A program made the translations under genes and the position numbers. The notes beneath the pieces were generated by a model. The model ran no database searches. It was given only the letters and a program-made list of their open reading frames with translations, and was not told where the DNA came from. Shown one piece after another: positions 16,079 to 23,530 of a DNA stretch of 52,077 bases (positions within the stretch are counted from its first letter, which is position 1; each line of letters begins with the position of its first letter). Origin of the DNA: Actinomycetota bacterium (GTDB lineage: Bacteria; Actinomycetota; Actinomycetes; Nanopelagicales; Nanopelagicaceae); assembly GCA_009699645.1 (NCBI GenBank), contig WLNU01000001.1, positions 1 to 52,077 on the forward strand. Direction: 5' to 3'.

Positions 16079-16996
16079 CTACACCTCAATCTTTCGATAA
16101 AGTGTTTTTACTGCAATCAGTCCACCAATGAGTGCGATAATTGCGAGTGAAACTGCCAAAGCGGAGCCAACTCCAAAATTGGTAAAGATAAAGAATTGAC
16201 GGTAGATCAGATAGCTCAAAAGAGTAGTCGAAGATCCTGGGCCACCTTGAGTCATTATAAAGATTACATCGAACTGCATCAGTCCATAAATTACGTTTAG
16301 GACTGTCACAACAGTTAATGCAGGACGCAACCAGGGAAGTGTGATGTGACGAAACCGTTGAATGATTCCGGCGCCATCCACACTTGCTGCATCCCAAATA
16401 TCACGCGGCAAAGTTTGTAATCCTGCTAACAATAGTAAGGCAACGAGGCAAGATTGTCTCCAAGTTGCAGCTAGGGCTGTCATCAATAGCGCCCAATTTG
16501 GATCACTCAGAAAATCCTTATAATTCGAAATCAGGTGAAGCCGAATTAGCACGCCATTGAAGAGTCCAATATTCCCATCAAGAAACCATTTCCAGATTAT
16601 TCCCACAATCAACCAAGGGCAGGCCCACGGCAGCACTAGAAGACCTCTAAGCACTAATCTCCCTACAAATTTCTCATTGAGAAGAAGTGCTCCAGCTAAT
16701 CCAATGACTGTGGAGCCAATAATAAAAATAGCCGCGAACAAAATAGATCTTAAGCAAGTTGCCCAAAAAATCTCATTTTTGAAAATATATAGAAAATTGT
16801 CTACTTTTGTAAAAGTACCGATTCCAACACCATCGGCCGGTACGACGAAAAGGCTTTGGAAAACCGTGAGTATTGCAGGAATTGCTAGAAGTACAAGTAG
16901 AACTAGAATTGCAGGTAAAGCAAGATAGAAGCCAAAGCGTCGGTTTGAAACCGAGCGCTTTGACCCCTGTCTTTTTATGTCCCGTGAAGTGAGAAT
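16079..16996 (-). CDS. Carbohydrate ABC transporter permease (MalF/UgpA type), non-canonical start codon
   Basis: The reading frame is open for about 305 codons after an in-frame TAA at 16997-16999. It encodes a complete sugar permease: a first TM segment FYLALPAILVLLVLLAIP, then the EAA loop IWDAASVDGAGIIQRFRHI. No in-frame ATG, GTG or TTG exists before a TTG at 16741, which would delete TM1 and leave only 220 residues. A strong AAGGAG (17003-17009) sits 7 nt before an ATT codon at 16994-16996, so I propose ATT initiation. An ATA at 16978 and a sequencing or real frameshift near the start are the alternatives. Gene content and the 3-nt gap to the next permease show it is otherwise intact. 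Confidence 0.8.
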   Translation of the reverse strand: MLTSRDIKRQGSKRSVSNRRFGFYLALPAILVLLVLLAIPAILTVFQSLFVVPADGVGIGTFTKVDNFLYIFKNEIFWATCLRSILFAAIFIIGSTVIGLAGALLLNEKFVGRLVLRGLLVLPWACPWLIVGIIWKWFLDGNIGLFNGVLIRLHLISNYKDFLSDPNWALLMTALAATWRQSCLVALLLLAGLQTLPRDIWDAASVDGAGIIQRFRHITLPWLRPALTVVTVLNVIYGLMQFDVIFIMTQGGPGSSTTLLSYLIYRQFFIFTNFGVGSALAVSLAIIALIGGLIAVKTLYRKIEV

Positions 16997-17026
16997 TTAT
17001 TCACTCCTTATTTTCTTTAGTCTTTA

Positions 17027-18370
17027 TTAGAGACCGCTACCGGACTTTGCAGTCTTGCAGGCAATCGCTAAAGCATTTGCTGTTGCACGAGCATTTGAGT
17101 TTCCTAGCAATAAATCGTGGATGATAGTTCCACATTGTGCTTGGAAGCCCTGGTACCAAGGCAACGTACGTGCTGGAACTACGTCTGAGGCAGTCTTGAA
17201 TGTGTCTGCGATCAAATTCAGGTCCATGTACTTAGGGAAGGCTGCAATAACCTTTGGATCTGTGAAGAAGCCAGGGTATGGAGCACAGAGTGCACCAGAG
17301 GCCGCCCACTTTTGGAATGTAGTGAACTGACCACTTGCATCCTTATAACCATAAGTTTTCATGAAGTCCCAAGCTGCTGCTTTCTTTGCACCAGTTACTT
17401 TTCCGCCCAATTGAATAACTTCACCCATTTGTAGCGTCTTTCCACCAGTACCGACAATCTTGGCTTGAGAGATATCTGCAGATGCTGAGCCCTTGCTCTC
17501 AACAATATCGCGAAGGAAGTAATGGTGAAGAGCGTAGAAAGCCGAATCTCCATTAGCAATTGATGTCGTGTGCTTTCCAGGATCATCAGTTAGAACTGAC
17601 TTCGGAGTCATTCCATCCTTGTACATCGCCTGCCACCAGTTGAGTACATCAAGTGTCTTTGGATCATCCATGAAAATTGGATTTCCCTTAGCATCAAATG
17701 GCGTCACATTTCCGGCTAGTAAGTACACATGTAGATACTCTTCGACGAAGTCCTTTACCCAATATGCAACATATGGTGACGCAACGCCATTGGCCTTGAT
17801 CTTCTTGCACTGATCATAAGTCTCTTGAAGTGAATTTGGAGTGCTGTTAAATCCTGCAGCAGCAACCATCTTTTTGTTGTACTGAAGCATATGCACAGCT
17901 GCGAAATATGGCGCACTTACAATTGCTCCATTTTCAGCCACGAAACGGCTGCGAGCTGATGGGAACATTTCTGCAACCATTTTATCTGCGCCTGGAAGTC
18001 CACGAAGATCTGCAGCCCACTTTTGGTTCACGAACTTCTGTGAGTTATAAGCGAAGTTATAAAACACATCTGCAGGCTTTCCGCCACGTTGGCGTGCTGT
18101 CATACCTGCCGTGTAACCAACGTTAGGTATGAAACTTGTTGTGACTTTATTGCCAGACTTCTTAGACCAAGCAGCAACTAAAGACTTAATTGTGTCTGGT
18201 TGATACTCCCATGCCGTGAAATTAATAGACTGACCAGCGGCTTCGGCAGCTGACATCATTCCACTATTTAGCATTGGGGCCGATGCCAAACCTGCAACAC
18301 CTAGTCCCTTTAATAAGGTACGACGATCCAAGTTCAAATTCAAACCTGAAGCATTTTCTGAACTCTCCAT
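17027..18370 (-). CDS. ABC transporter extracellular solute-binding protein with twin-arginine signal
   Basis: A 447-residue family 1 solute-binding protein. The N-terminus has a twin-arginine motif (DRRTLLKG, Arg16-Arg17) followed by a hydrophobic segment and an Ala-rich cleavage region, so export by Tat is likely. No lipobox Cys is present, which is unusual for a binding protein of a single-membrane bacterium. The mature part starts SINFTAWEY and shows the usual two-lobe pattern of sugar-binding proteins. It is the first gene of a six-gene minus-strand operon (SBP, two permeases, oxidoreductase, SelA-like, PTE-like) behind operator B, with AGGAG before the ATG. Confidence 0.93.
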   Translation of the reverse strand: MESSENASGLNLNLDRRTLLKGLGVAGLASAPMLNSGMMSAAEAAGQSINFTAWEYQPDTIKSLVAAWSKKSGNKVTTSFIPNVGYTAGMTARQRGGKPADVFYNFAYNSQKFVNQKWAADLRGLPGADKMVAEMFPSARSRFVAENGAIVSAPYFAAVHMLQYNKKMVAAAGFNSTPNSLQETYDQCKKIKANGVASPYVAYWVKDFVEEYLHVYLLAGNVTPFDAKGNPIFMDDPKTLDVLNWWQAMYKDGMTPKSVLTDDPGKHTTSIANGDSAFYALHHYFLRDIVESKGSASADISQAKIVGTGGKTLQMGEVIQLGGKVTGAKKAAAWDFMKTYGYKDASGQFTTFQKWAASGALCAPYPGFFTDPKVIAAFPKYMDLNLIADTFKTASDVVPARTLPWYQGFQAQCGTIIHDLLLGNSNARATANALAIACKTAKSGSGL

Positions 18371-18391
18371 TTAAAACTCCTCTTCCCCCTT

Positions 18392-18413
18392 ATTCGTTCA
18401 CGTATATGAACGA
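18392..18413. promoter_or_regulatory. Operator palindrome B (TTCA-N6-TGAA), putative IclR site
   Basis: The core is GTTCACGTATATGAAC at 18395-18410. The arms extend to a perfect 8-bp inverted repeat, TTCGTTCA at 18392-18399 and TGAACGAA at 18406-18413. It lies 22 nt upstream of the binding-protein gene (minus), just downstream of a TATTAAT -10-like element on that strand, and about 80 nt before the plus-strand mutarotase gene. It is the longest of the three related sites. Confidence 0.75.
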
Positions 18414-18495
18414 ACTTCATTAATACTTTCCTCCACGAAACCCTTAGTGTCAAGCAAATCTGCTAGTTTTGTTCTATCCGAATTAGGGGGTTTAC

Positions 18496-18816
18496 ATGGT
18501 CCAAGCCGCATTTCACCTAGTCCTGAAGCGGCAGATGGGGCAACGTTATATCGACCTCCATACACCTGTTCCGGACGAGATTAGTGAGCAGTTAGGTCAG
18601 GCCGGAATTAGCAATTTCTCAATTTTCCGAGATGGGGACCACATCTTTGGTGTACTTAATTATGAAACTGAATCACAGCTCAGGGAATTTTTAGGAAAGG
18701 ATGTCAGCCCCATTTGGACACAAGAAATTATTTCAATTTGTGATTATCGGGAGGTAGATTCAGAACTACCGCTACTTAAACGCTTAGCGAGAGTCTTTCA
18801 CTTCGAGGGCCTATAG
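18496..18816 (+). CDS. L-rhamnose mutarotase (RhaM) family protein
   Basis: A 106-residue protein of the RhaM/DUF718 dimeric ferredoxin-fold family. It has the family pattern of an N-terminal beta strand, a LH motif at residues 21-22 (His22 matches the catalytic His of RhaM), then I.NFSIFRDG and a FG..NYE strand. The usual WPE after the His is PDE here. RhaM interconverts sugar anomers; relatives in other clusters act on other sugars. An AGGGGG site precedes the ATG. The stop abuts the GTG of the next gene, so the two are co-transcribed behind operator B. Its presence argues that a reducing sugar is handled by the island. Confidence 0.85.
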   Translation: MVQAAFHLVLKRQMGQRYIDLHTPVPDEISEQLGQAGISNFSIFRDGDHIFGVLNYETESQLREFLGKDVSPIWTQEIISICDYREVDSELPLLKRLARVFHFEGL

Positions 18817-19827
18817 GTGGAGTTAGAAACTGAATTAGAAATAAATCTTTCTAGATTTGCGCGAGTAGAGCTATGTAAGGGTCCCTCACCTGTACAGGTT
18901 TTAAATAATTTGAGATCACAATGGGGTTTAGGTTTTGAACTCTCAATAAAGCGAGATGACCTGATTGGTCCGGCTTTTGGTGGAAACAAATCACGACAGT
19001 TGGAGTTTTTACTGGGCGATGCAATTAGTAATGATGCTGACTGCGTCGTTCACGGAGGAGCATTGCAGTCAAACTACGGCCGCCAAGTCGCAGCTGCTTG
19101 CGCAATGATTGACTTGGACTGCTATTTAGTTCTTAGTGACTATTACAAACAAAAACAGAACACCGGCTCACATTTGATTTCACAGATGTTAGGAGCGAAA
19201 ATTTCTTACTTCCAGGGCGAGTTAGGCAGTAATCATGAGATTGAAAAGCTGAAGTTGAGTAAATCCCTTGAAGCCCAAGGGCGAAAGCCATATTTAATTA
19301 CTTATCCAAAGTCAGAGATTCTTGGAAGTCTGGGATACATTGATGCAACTCTGGAACTCTCACGTCAGTTGACCACTGGGAAATTTCCAGAGAGGATTGT
19401 AATGCCAGCTGTTGGGGCAACTTATATTGGAGTTTTACTGGGCCTAAAACTCCTAGGTTACAACGATGTAGAGGTTATAGGTGTTGCACCCCTCTCTAAT
19501 GAATACCCAATTAAGGCAACTGTTCTGGATTCTTTGAAAGCAATTTGCGCCTTATTGAAGATTGATTCAATCGACTCTCCGATTATTAACCTTGATTTCT
19601 CATTTGTCGGTGAGGGTTACTCAAAAACCACACAAGAGAGCTTAGATGCATTGGTAGATTTCGCGAGGTACGAAGGCGTGATGTTAGACCCTGTGTATAC
19701 ATCGAAGGCGGCGGCTAGTTTGAAAAACCTACCCGCAGATGGCAAGCGAACTCTCTTTTGGCATACGGGAGGCTCTCCTGCTATTTATGCTTACTCAGAT
19801 GAGATTTTGGAAAATCTCAAAAGTTAA
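18817..19827 (+). CDS. D-cysteine desulfhydrase / ACC deaminase family PLP enzyme
   Basis: A 336-residue fold-type II PLP enzyme. The PLP lysine is Lys58 in FGGNKSRQLEFLL, preceded by KRDDL, and the phosphate-binding region is GATYIG near residue 195. This group includes D-cysteine desulfhydrase DcyD, L-cysteate sulfo-lyase and ACC deaminase. It has HGGALQSNYGRQ rather than a clear signature of one of these, so the substrate is open; an ammonia-eliminating lyase for a D-configured amino acid fits the context. It starts at a GTG directly after the mutarotase stop, with GAGGG upstream, and is convergent with the amidohydrolase at 19834. Confidence 0.87.
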   Translation: MELETELEINLSRFARVELCKGPSPVQVLNNLRSQWGLGFELSIKRDDLIGPAFGGNKSRQLEFLLGDAISNDADCVVHGGALQSNYGRQVAAACAMIDLDCYLVLSDYYKQKQNTGSHLISQMLGAKISYFQGELGSNHEIEKLKLSKSLEAQGRKPYLITYPKSEILGSLGYIDATLELSRQLTTGKFPERIVMPAVGATYIGVLLGLKLLGYNDVEVIGVAPLSNEYPIKATVLDSLKAICALLKIDSIDSPIINLDFSFVGEGYSKTTQESLDALVDFARYEGVMLDPVYTSKAAASLKNLPADGKRTLFWHTGGSPAIYAYSDEILENLKS

Positions 19828-19833
19828 AACACT

Positions 19834-21003
19834 TTAACTGGCACGACCATCTCTATCAAAGAGAACCTCACCTTTGATCATTGTAAATACCGGCACCAAA
19901 CGTAGATTTCCGCTAAAACTATGGCCATGGCAGTCACTAAATACGTGTTCATCTTCGATGCACTCAAAGGCTGCAAAATCTGCCTGTCCACCCACATCAG
20001 ATGCTCCAACACCTGCACTGGTGAAACCAGCATACTCAGCAGGCGCAGTTGTTGCACGTACTAGCACATCAGAGAGCTCCATTCCAAGGGCAACAAACTT
20101 TGCAAGAACCTCAGGTAGTCCAACAACTTTCTCTTTAGAGTACGTATGAATATCAGTGCTAATTGAGTCTGGGTAGTAACCGTGGTCTATGAGCACTTGG
20201 GCCACTGTTGAATCAAAGCCACCCATTCCATGGCCAATATCAAAGAGAACTCCACGCTTTTTAGCTGCAATAAAAGATGGGCGGGGTTTTGAATCAGCAA
20301 CGAGAGTGTTGCCTTCCCAGCCTGTATATGCGTGAGTCAAAATATCACCAGCACCGAGTCGATCTAAAATATAGTCAACCTCGACCGGAGCTGGCCCTAA
20401 GTGAACCATCAAAGGTAAACCAAGTTTCGTTGCTACAGATCTAGCCTTAGTGAAGCCATCAATAGCTAAATCTCCACCGACATCTTTAGATGCACGTACT
20501 TTGATTCCGACAATCTCATCAGGAAAATCCAAGGCAGTTGCAATCGCTATCTCTTCATTACAGTATGCGGGAGTTTTGAGTTCACCCTGCAGCAAAATAC
20601 TCGTAGTACCAACAGTTGCTATATTGAGAAAGGATTTCACATGCAATTTAGATTTATCAATTACTAACTCTTTAAAAGCGGGAAATAGGTGAGCACCCGC
20701 ACTGCCGGCATCGACTGCTGCAGTAACTCCATGTTTGACCAATGTATCGGTGTGAACTCCTAAGTCCTGCCCGTGAAATAAGTGGGTATGCAAATCAACT
20801 AATCCAGGTGTAACAAGTAACCCGATTAAATCTATGGTTTTTCCGCTCACCGATCCCGCCGGGCTTGAATGGCCGGCAGAGACCTGGGAGATCGCTCCCT
20901 CCTTAATACCAATTGTGGATGGCGCAAAATTTCCTAGTTTGGGGACAAAGAAACGATCCGACAGCAGGGTGGCTTCGAAGTCTTGACCGTTTGTTGCCAC
21001 CAT
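19834..21003 (-). CDS. Amidohydrolase/deacetylase family metallohydrolase (N-acetyl-D-amino-acid deacetylase-like)
   Basis: A 389-residue dihydroorotase-like amidohydrolase. Metal ligands appear as HTH in GLVDLHTHLF (near residue 74), carboxylated Lys in EIVGIKVRAS (near 168), His in LMVHLG, His in ILTHAYTG, and Asp in SISTDIHT. The pattern matches the Atu3266/EF_0837 group, whose characterised members deacylate N-acetyl-D-amino acids or acetyl-mandelate; that comparison is from memory. AGGAG sits upstream of the ATG. It is divergent from iclR, so it shares operator C. It is the second N-acyl-D-amino-acid hydrolase of the island. Confidence 0.85.
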   Translation of the reverse strand: MVATNGQDFEATLLSDRFFVPKLGNFAPSTIGIKEGAISQVSAGHSSPAGSVSGKTIDLIGLLVTPGLVDLHTHLFHGQDLGVHTDTLVKHGVTAAVDAGSAGAHLFPAFKELVIDKSKLHVKSFLNIATVGTTSILLQGELKTPAYCNEEIAIATALDFPDEIVGIKVRASKDVGGDLAIDGFTKARSVATKLGLPLMVHLGPAPVEVDYILDRLGAGDILTHAYTGWEGNTLVADSKPRPSFIAAKKRGVLFDIGHGMGGFDSTVAQVLIDHGYYPDSISTDIHTYSKEKVVGLPEVLAKFVALGMELSDVLVRATTAPAEYAGFTSAGVGASDVGGQADFAAFECIEDEHVFSDCHGHSFSGNLRLVPVFTMIKGEVLFDRDGRAS

Positions 21004-21036
21004 GTCGGCTCCTTTTAAATTATTTCTGGATAACCC

Positions 21037-21065
21037 TTGATTTAGAGCTCAACTATACATAATAT
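21037..21065 (+). promoter_or_regulatory. Promoter of iclR
   Basis: TTGATT at 21037-21042 is followed by 17 nt and TAATAT at 21060-21065. The operator at 21088-21103 lies about 15-20 nt past the predicted transcription start and touches the ribosome-binding site, which suggests autorepression. Confidence 0.5.
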
Positions 21066-21087
21066 CGACAAAGTAAACCCGTGATTA

Positions 21088-21103
21088 GTTCATATTCATG
21101 AAC
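21088..21103. promoter_or_regulatory. Operator palindrome C (GTTCA-N6-TGAAC), putative IclR autoregulatory site
   Basis: GTTCATATTCATGAAC has 6-bp arms (GTTCAT/ATGAAC). It ends one base before the GGAGGG ribosome-binding site of iclR and lies in the 116-nt gap between iclR and the divergent amidohydrolase gene. It matches sites A and B in arms and spacing. Confidence 0.75.
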
Positions 21104-21119
21104 GGAGGGATTGAGCACA

Positions 21120-21899
21120 ATGCCAGAATCAGCTCAAGGTGAAGTTAAATCATCGGTTCGAACTCTCCAAATCCTTAAACTTCTAGCAAGTTATCAAGCT
21201 GGATTAACTTTTACAGAAATACAAAAAAATTTAGAGATTCCTAAGAGCAGTTTGTTTGTATTACTGTCAACAATTCAGCAGGAAAAATGGATCGACTTTG
21301 ATGCAAAGTCAAATCGATTTACTTTAGGAATTCAAGCGTGGGAGTCCACACAACAGTATCTAAATAGTAGTCAACTCATTTCAATTGCCGAGAGCCACAT
21401 CACTGAAATGATGCATGATCTTCATGCCTCAGTCCACTTAGCAGTCCTGTCTGGGTGTGATGCTTTGTATTTAGCACAAATTAAATCCGACCGTTCATAT
21501 GATCTACCTTCAAGAGTTGGAGTCCGTCTTCCTGCCCAAGCAACTGCCCTTGGTAAATCACTCTTATCGGGTTACTCCGATGATCAGATTAGGGTGATAT
21601 TTAGAGACTTAGTCTTTAAGAAGTTTAATAGTTCGACGATTGGTAGTCTTGATGAGCTATTAAAAGAGGTAAGCAAAGTAAAGATTCAAGGCTACTCTGA
21701 ATCTAACGGTGAGCTCGTCGAACGCTTTTATTGTGTTGCAGCTCCAGTTACAGATGGAAGCGGAAAAGTGATCGCAGCCATTAGTTCAACAGTTCCTAAA
21801 CTTTATTTAGAAAAGAAAATTGTGACCAAGAATCAAATGCAAGAGTGCGTCCAAGACGAAGCACGGCAAGTTTCAGAAGAACTCAGAGCCTATTCTTGA
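21120..21899 (+). CDS. IclR family transcriptional regulator
   Basis: A 259-residue IclR-type regulator. An N-terminal winged helix-turn-helix occupies about residues 10-70 (LTFTEIQKNLEIPKSSLF is the recognition region), followed by the C-terminal effector-binding domain with GVRLPAQATALGKSLLSG. The ATG at 21120 stands 10 nt after GGAGGG, whereas the TTG at 21111 is only 1 nt from it, so I reject the longer form. It probably binds the three TTCA-N6-TGAA sites and controls 6365-23527. Its stop overlaps the ATG of the following PLP enzyme, so regulator and enzyme are made together. Confidence 0.92.
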   Translation: MPESAQGEVKSSVRTLQILKLLASYQAGLTFTEIQKNLEIPKSSLFVLLSTIQQEKWIDFDAKSNRFTLGIQAWESTQQYLNSSQLISIAESHITEMMHDLHASVHLAVLSGCDALYLAQIKSDRSYDLPSRVGVRLPAQATALGKSLLSGYSDDQIRVIFRDLVFKKFNSSTIGSLDELLKEVSKVKIQGYSESNGELVERFYCVAAPVTDGSGKVIAAISSTVPKLYLEKKIVTKNQMQECVQDEARQVSEELRAYS

Positions 21900-23035
21900 T
21901 GCTCGCCAATGGTGAATTTGAGTTAAAAAGCTTTATCGATACCCCTTCCTTAGTTCTGGATATCGGTATTTTTAAGGGTAATGTCAAGGAATTACTTAAG
22001 ATTTGTAATGCGAATGGGGTATCGCTTCAACCCCACGCAAAAACACACCGAACGCCTCAACTCGGTTTATTACAACAGGAGTTAGGTTGTGATGGTCTCT
22101 GTGTCGCCAAGCTTGGTGAAGCCGAGGGTTTTGCTAAGGCCGGCATCAAAAAAATTACTGTCGCCTATCCGATTTTAGGCTCCAATAAAGTTGAAAGAGC
22201 TCGGGCGCTTGCCGCTTCCATAGATCTAACTTTGGCTGTAGATAGCGTTATTGGAGCAGAATCAATTGGAAAAATTTTTACACAACATTCTCAAGTCTGT
22301 CCAGTCCTTCTGATAATCGACTCAGGTTTAGGCAGGGATGGCGCTCTTCCTGAAAATGCACCAAACATTGCAAAAGCGATAAATGCAGTTCCCGGAGTAA
22401 AAGTTGTTGGAATCATGACGCACGAAGGCCTTGTTTACGGTGCATCTGACCGTGATTCAATGATTGCCATGGCCAAACAAACCTCAGAAATGATGGTTAA
22501 TGTTGGTAATGCAATAACGAAAGCTGGGGTTGATATTTCACGAGTTTCAATGGGTTCAAGTGCATCTGCGCGAGTTGCTGCAACGGTCCCCGGAGTAAAT
22601 CAAATAAGACCCGGTATTTTTGCTTTCAATGATCTGGGTCAGATTGCACTAGGAAATGCCACTTTTGAAACATGTGCGGTTCGCGTGTTATCAACCATTG
22701 TAAGTCGACCGACTCCAGATACAGCGGTTATTGATGCTGGATCTAAATCATTGAGCGCAGACCTTCTACCCGCAAAAGAGCATCGGAATGAATATCCTGG
22801 ACATGGTCTCATCATTGGCAAGACTGGCTGGATTATCGAACGGCTATCTGAAGAGCATGGGATGCTCAAATGGATGGGTGAAGGTACTCCACCAGATATG
22901 AATATTGGTGAGCAGATTCAAATAATCCCAAACCATGTGTGCACAGCTTTTTCAAGTCTGAATGAATCTGTTGTGATTAGCCAAGGTGAAGTAATTGATC
23001 GTTGGCGCACTTTTGAACCTGGAGCTTCACGCTAA
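21899..23035 (+). CDS. D-threonine aldolase / D-serine dehydratase-like PLP enzyme (metal site intact)
   Basis: A 378-residue fold-type III PLP enzyme. PLP lysine is Lys48 in QPHAKTH. The C-terminal PNHVC carries His346 and Cys348, the expected metal pair of D-serine dehydratase-like enzymes. The start is the ATG at 21899 overlapping the iclR stop (TGATG), which gives the normal family N-terminus (SFIDTPSLVLDI); the longer frame from 21845 lies inside iclR. It could deaminate a D-3-hydroxy amino acid or a 2-amino-2-deoxy aldonate, which has the same 2-amino-3-hydroxy core. It is the distant paralog of 4178-5374. Confidence 0.9.
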   Translation: MLANGEFELKSFIDTPSLVLDIGIFKGNVKELLKICNANGVSLQPHAKTHRTPQLGLLQQELGCDGLCVAKLGEAEGFAKAGIKKITVAYPILGSNKVERARALAASIDLTLAVDSVIGAESIGKIFTQHSQVCPVLLIIDSGLGRDGALPENAPNIAKAINAVPGVKVVGIMTHEGLVYGASDRDSMIAMAKQTSEMMVNVGNAITKAGVDISRVSMGSSASARVAATVPGVNQIRPGIFAFNDLGQIALGNATFETCAVRVLSTIVSRPTPDTAVIDAGSKSLSADLLPAKEHRNEYPGHGLIIGKTGWIIERLSEEHGMLKWMGEGTPPDMNIGEQIQIIPNHVCTAFSSLNESVVISQGEVIDRWRTFEPGASR

Positions 23036-23074
23036 AATTCACAGAAGAAAAACTACCGATAGGAAGACACTCGC

Positions 23075-23527
23075 ATGACGCCTGATGAGATTCTAGATTC
23101 GATCTCCCTCACAGTGACCTATCCATTGGCAATAGCACTTAAGCCGCTGGCAAAGCTTGAGAACAGCTTCTACGTTTCGGGGCAGGTGGCAATGCGTCAG
23201 GGTGCCTTGGTAGCCACCGGTTTAGTTGGAGATCAAGTTTCGCTTGAAGTTGCCCAAGAGTGTGGACGCCAATGTGCAATCAATATTTTAAACTCACTCA
23301 AGACTGAGTTAGGTAGCCTGAAAAATATAAAGCAGGTAGCCAGAATCGCCGTTTATGTTGCAAGTGCAGATGGTTTTACCGACCAACATTTAGTTGCCCA
23401 TGGTGCAAGCCAGCTCTTCTTACAGGTTTTTGGTCCAGAGGTTGGATCTCACACCAGAACAGCAATTGGCGTTAAATCACTTCCGCTTAATAGCCCAGTT
23501 GAGGTTGATGCAATTTTTCAAATGTAA
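23075..23527 (+). CDS. RidA-superfamily protein of the YjgF-like_1 type
   Basis: A 150-residue protein of the longer RidA subgroup once called L-PSP/chorismate-mutase-like. Family features are N.FYVSGQVAMR near residue 32, G.VG..VS.E.A near 50, a QVARIAVYV strand and SHTRTAIGVKSLPLNSPVEV at the C-terminus. It probably clears an enamine/imine released by the PLP enzyme encoded 39 nt upstream. GGAAG lies before the ATG. It is the last gene of the island and its stop is 3 nt from the convergent ppdK stop. Confidence 0.9.
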   Translation: MTPDEILDSISLTVTYPLAIALKPLAKLENSFYVSGQVAMRQGALVATGLVGDQVSLEVAQECGRQCAINILNSLKTELGSLKNIKQVARIAVYVASADGFTDQHLVAHGASQLFLQVFGPEVGSHTRTAIGVKSLPLNSPVEVDAIFQM

Positions 23528-23530
23528 TTA

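Noticed and set aside
16079..16741. Permease starting at TTG 16741 (220 residues)
   Set aside because: It would delete TM1 and about 85 residues that align with sugar permeases.
21111..21899. iclR starting at TTG 21111
   Set aside because: The ribosome-binding site is only 1 nt away; the ATG at 21120 is correctly spaced.
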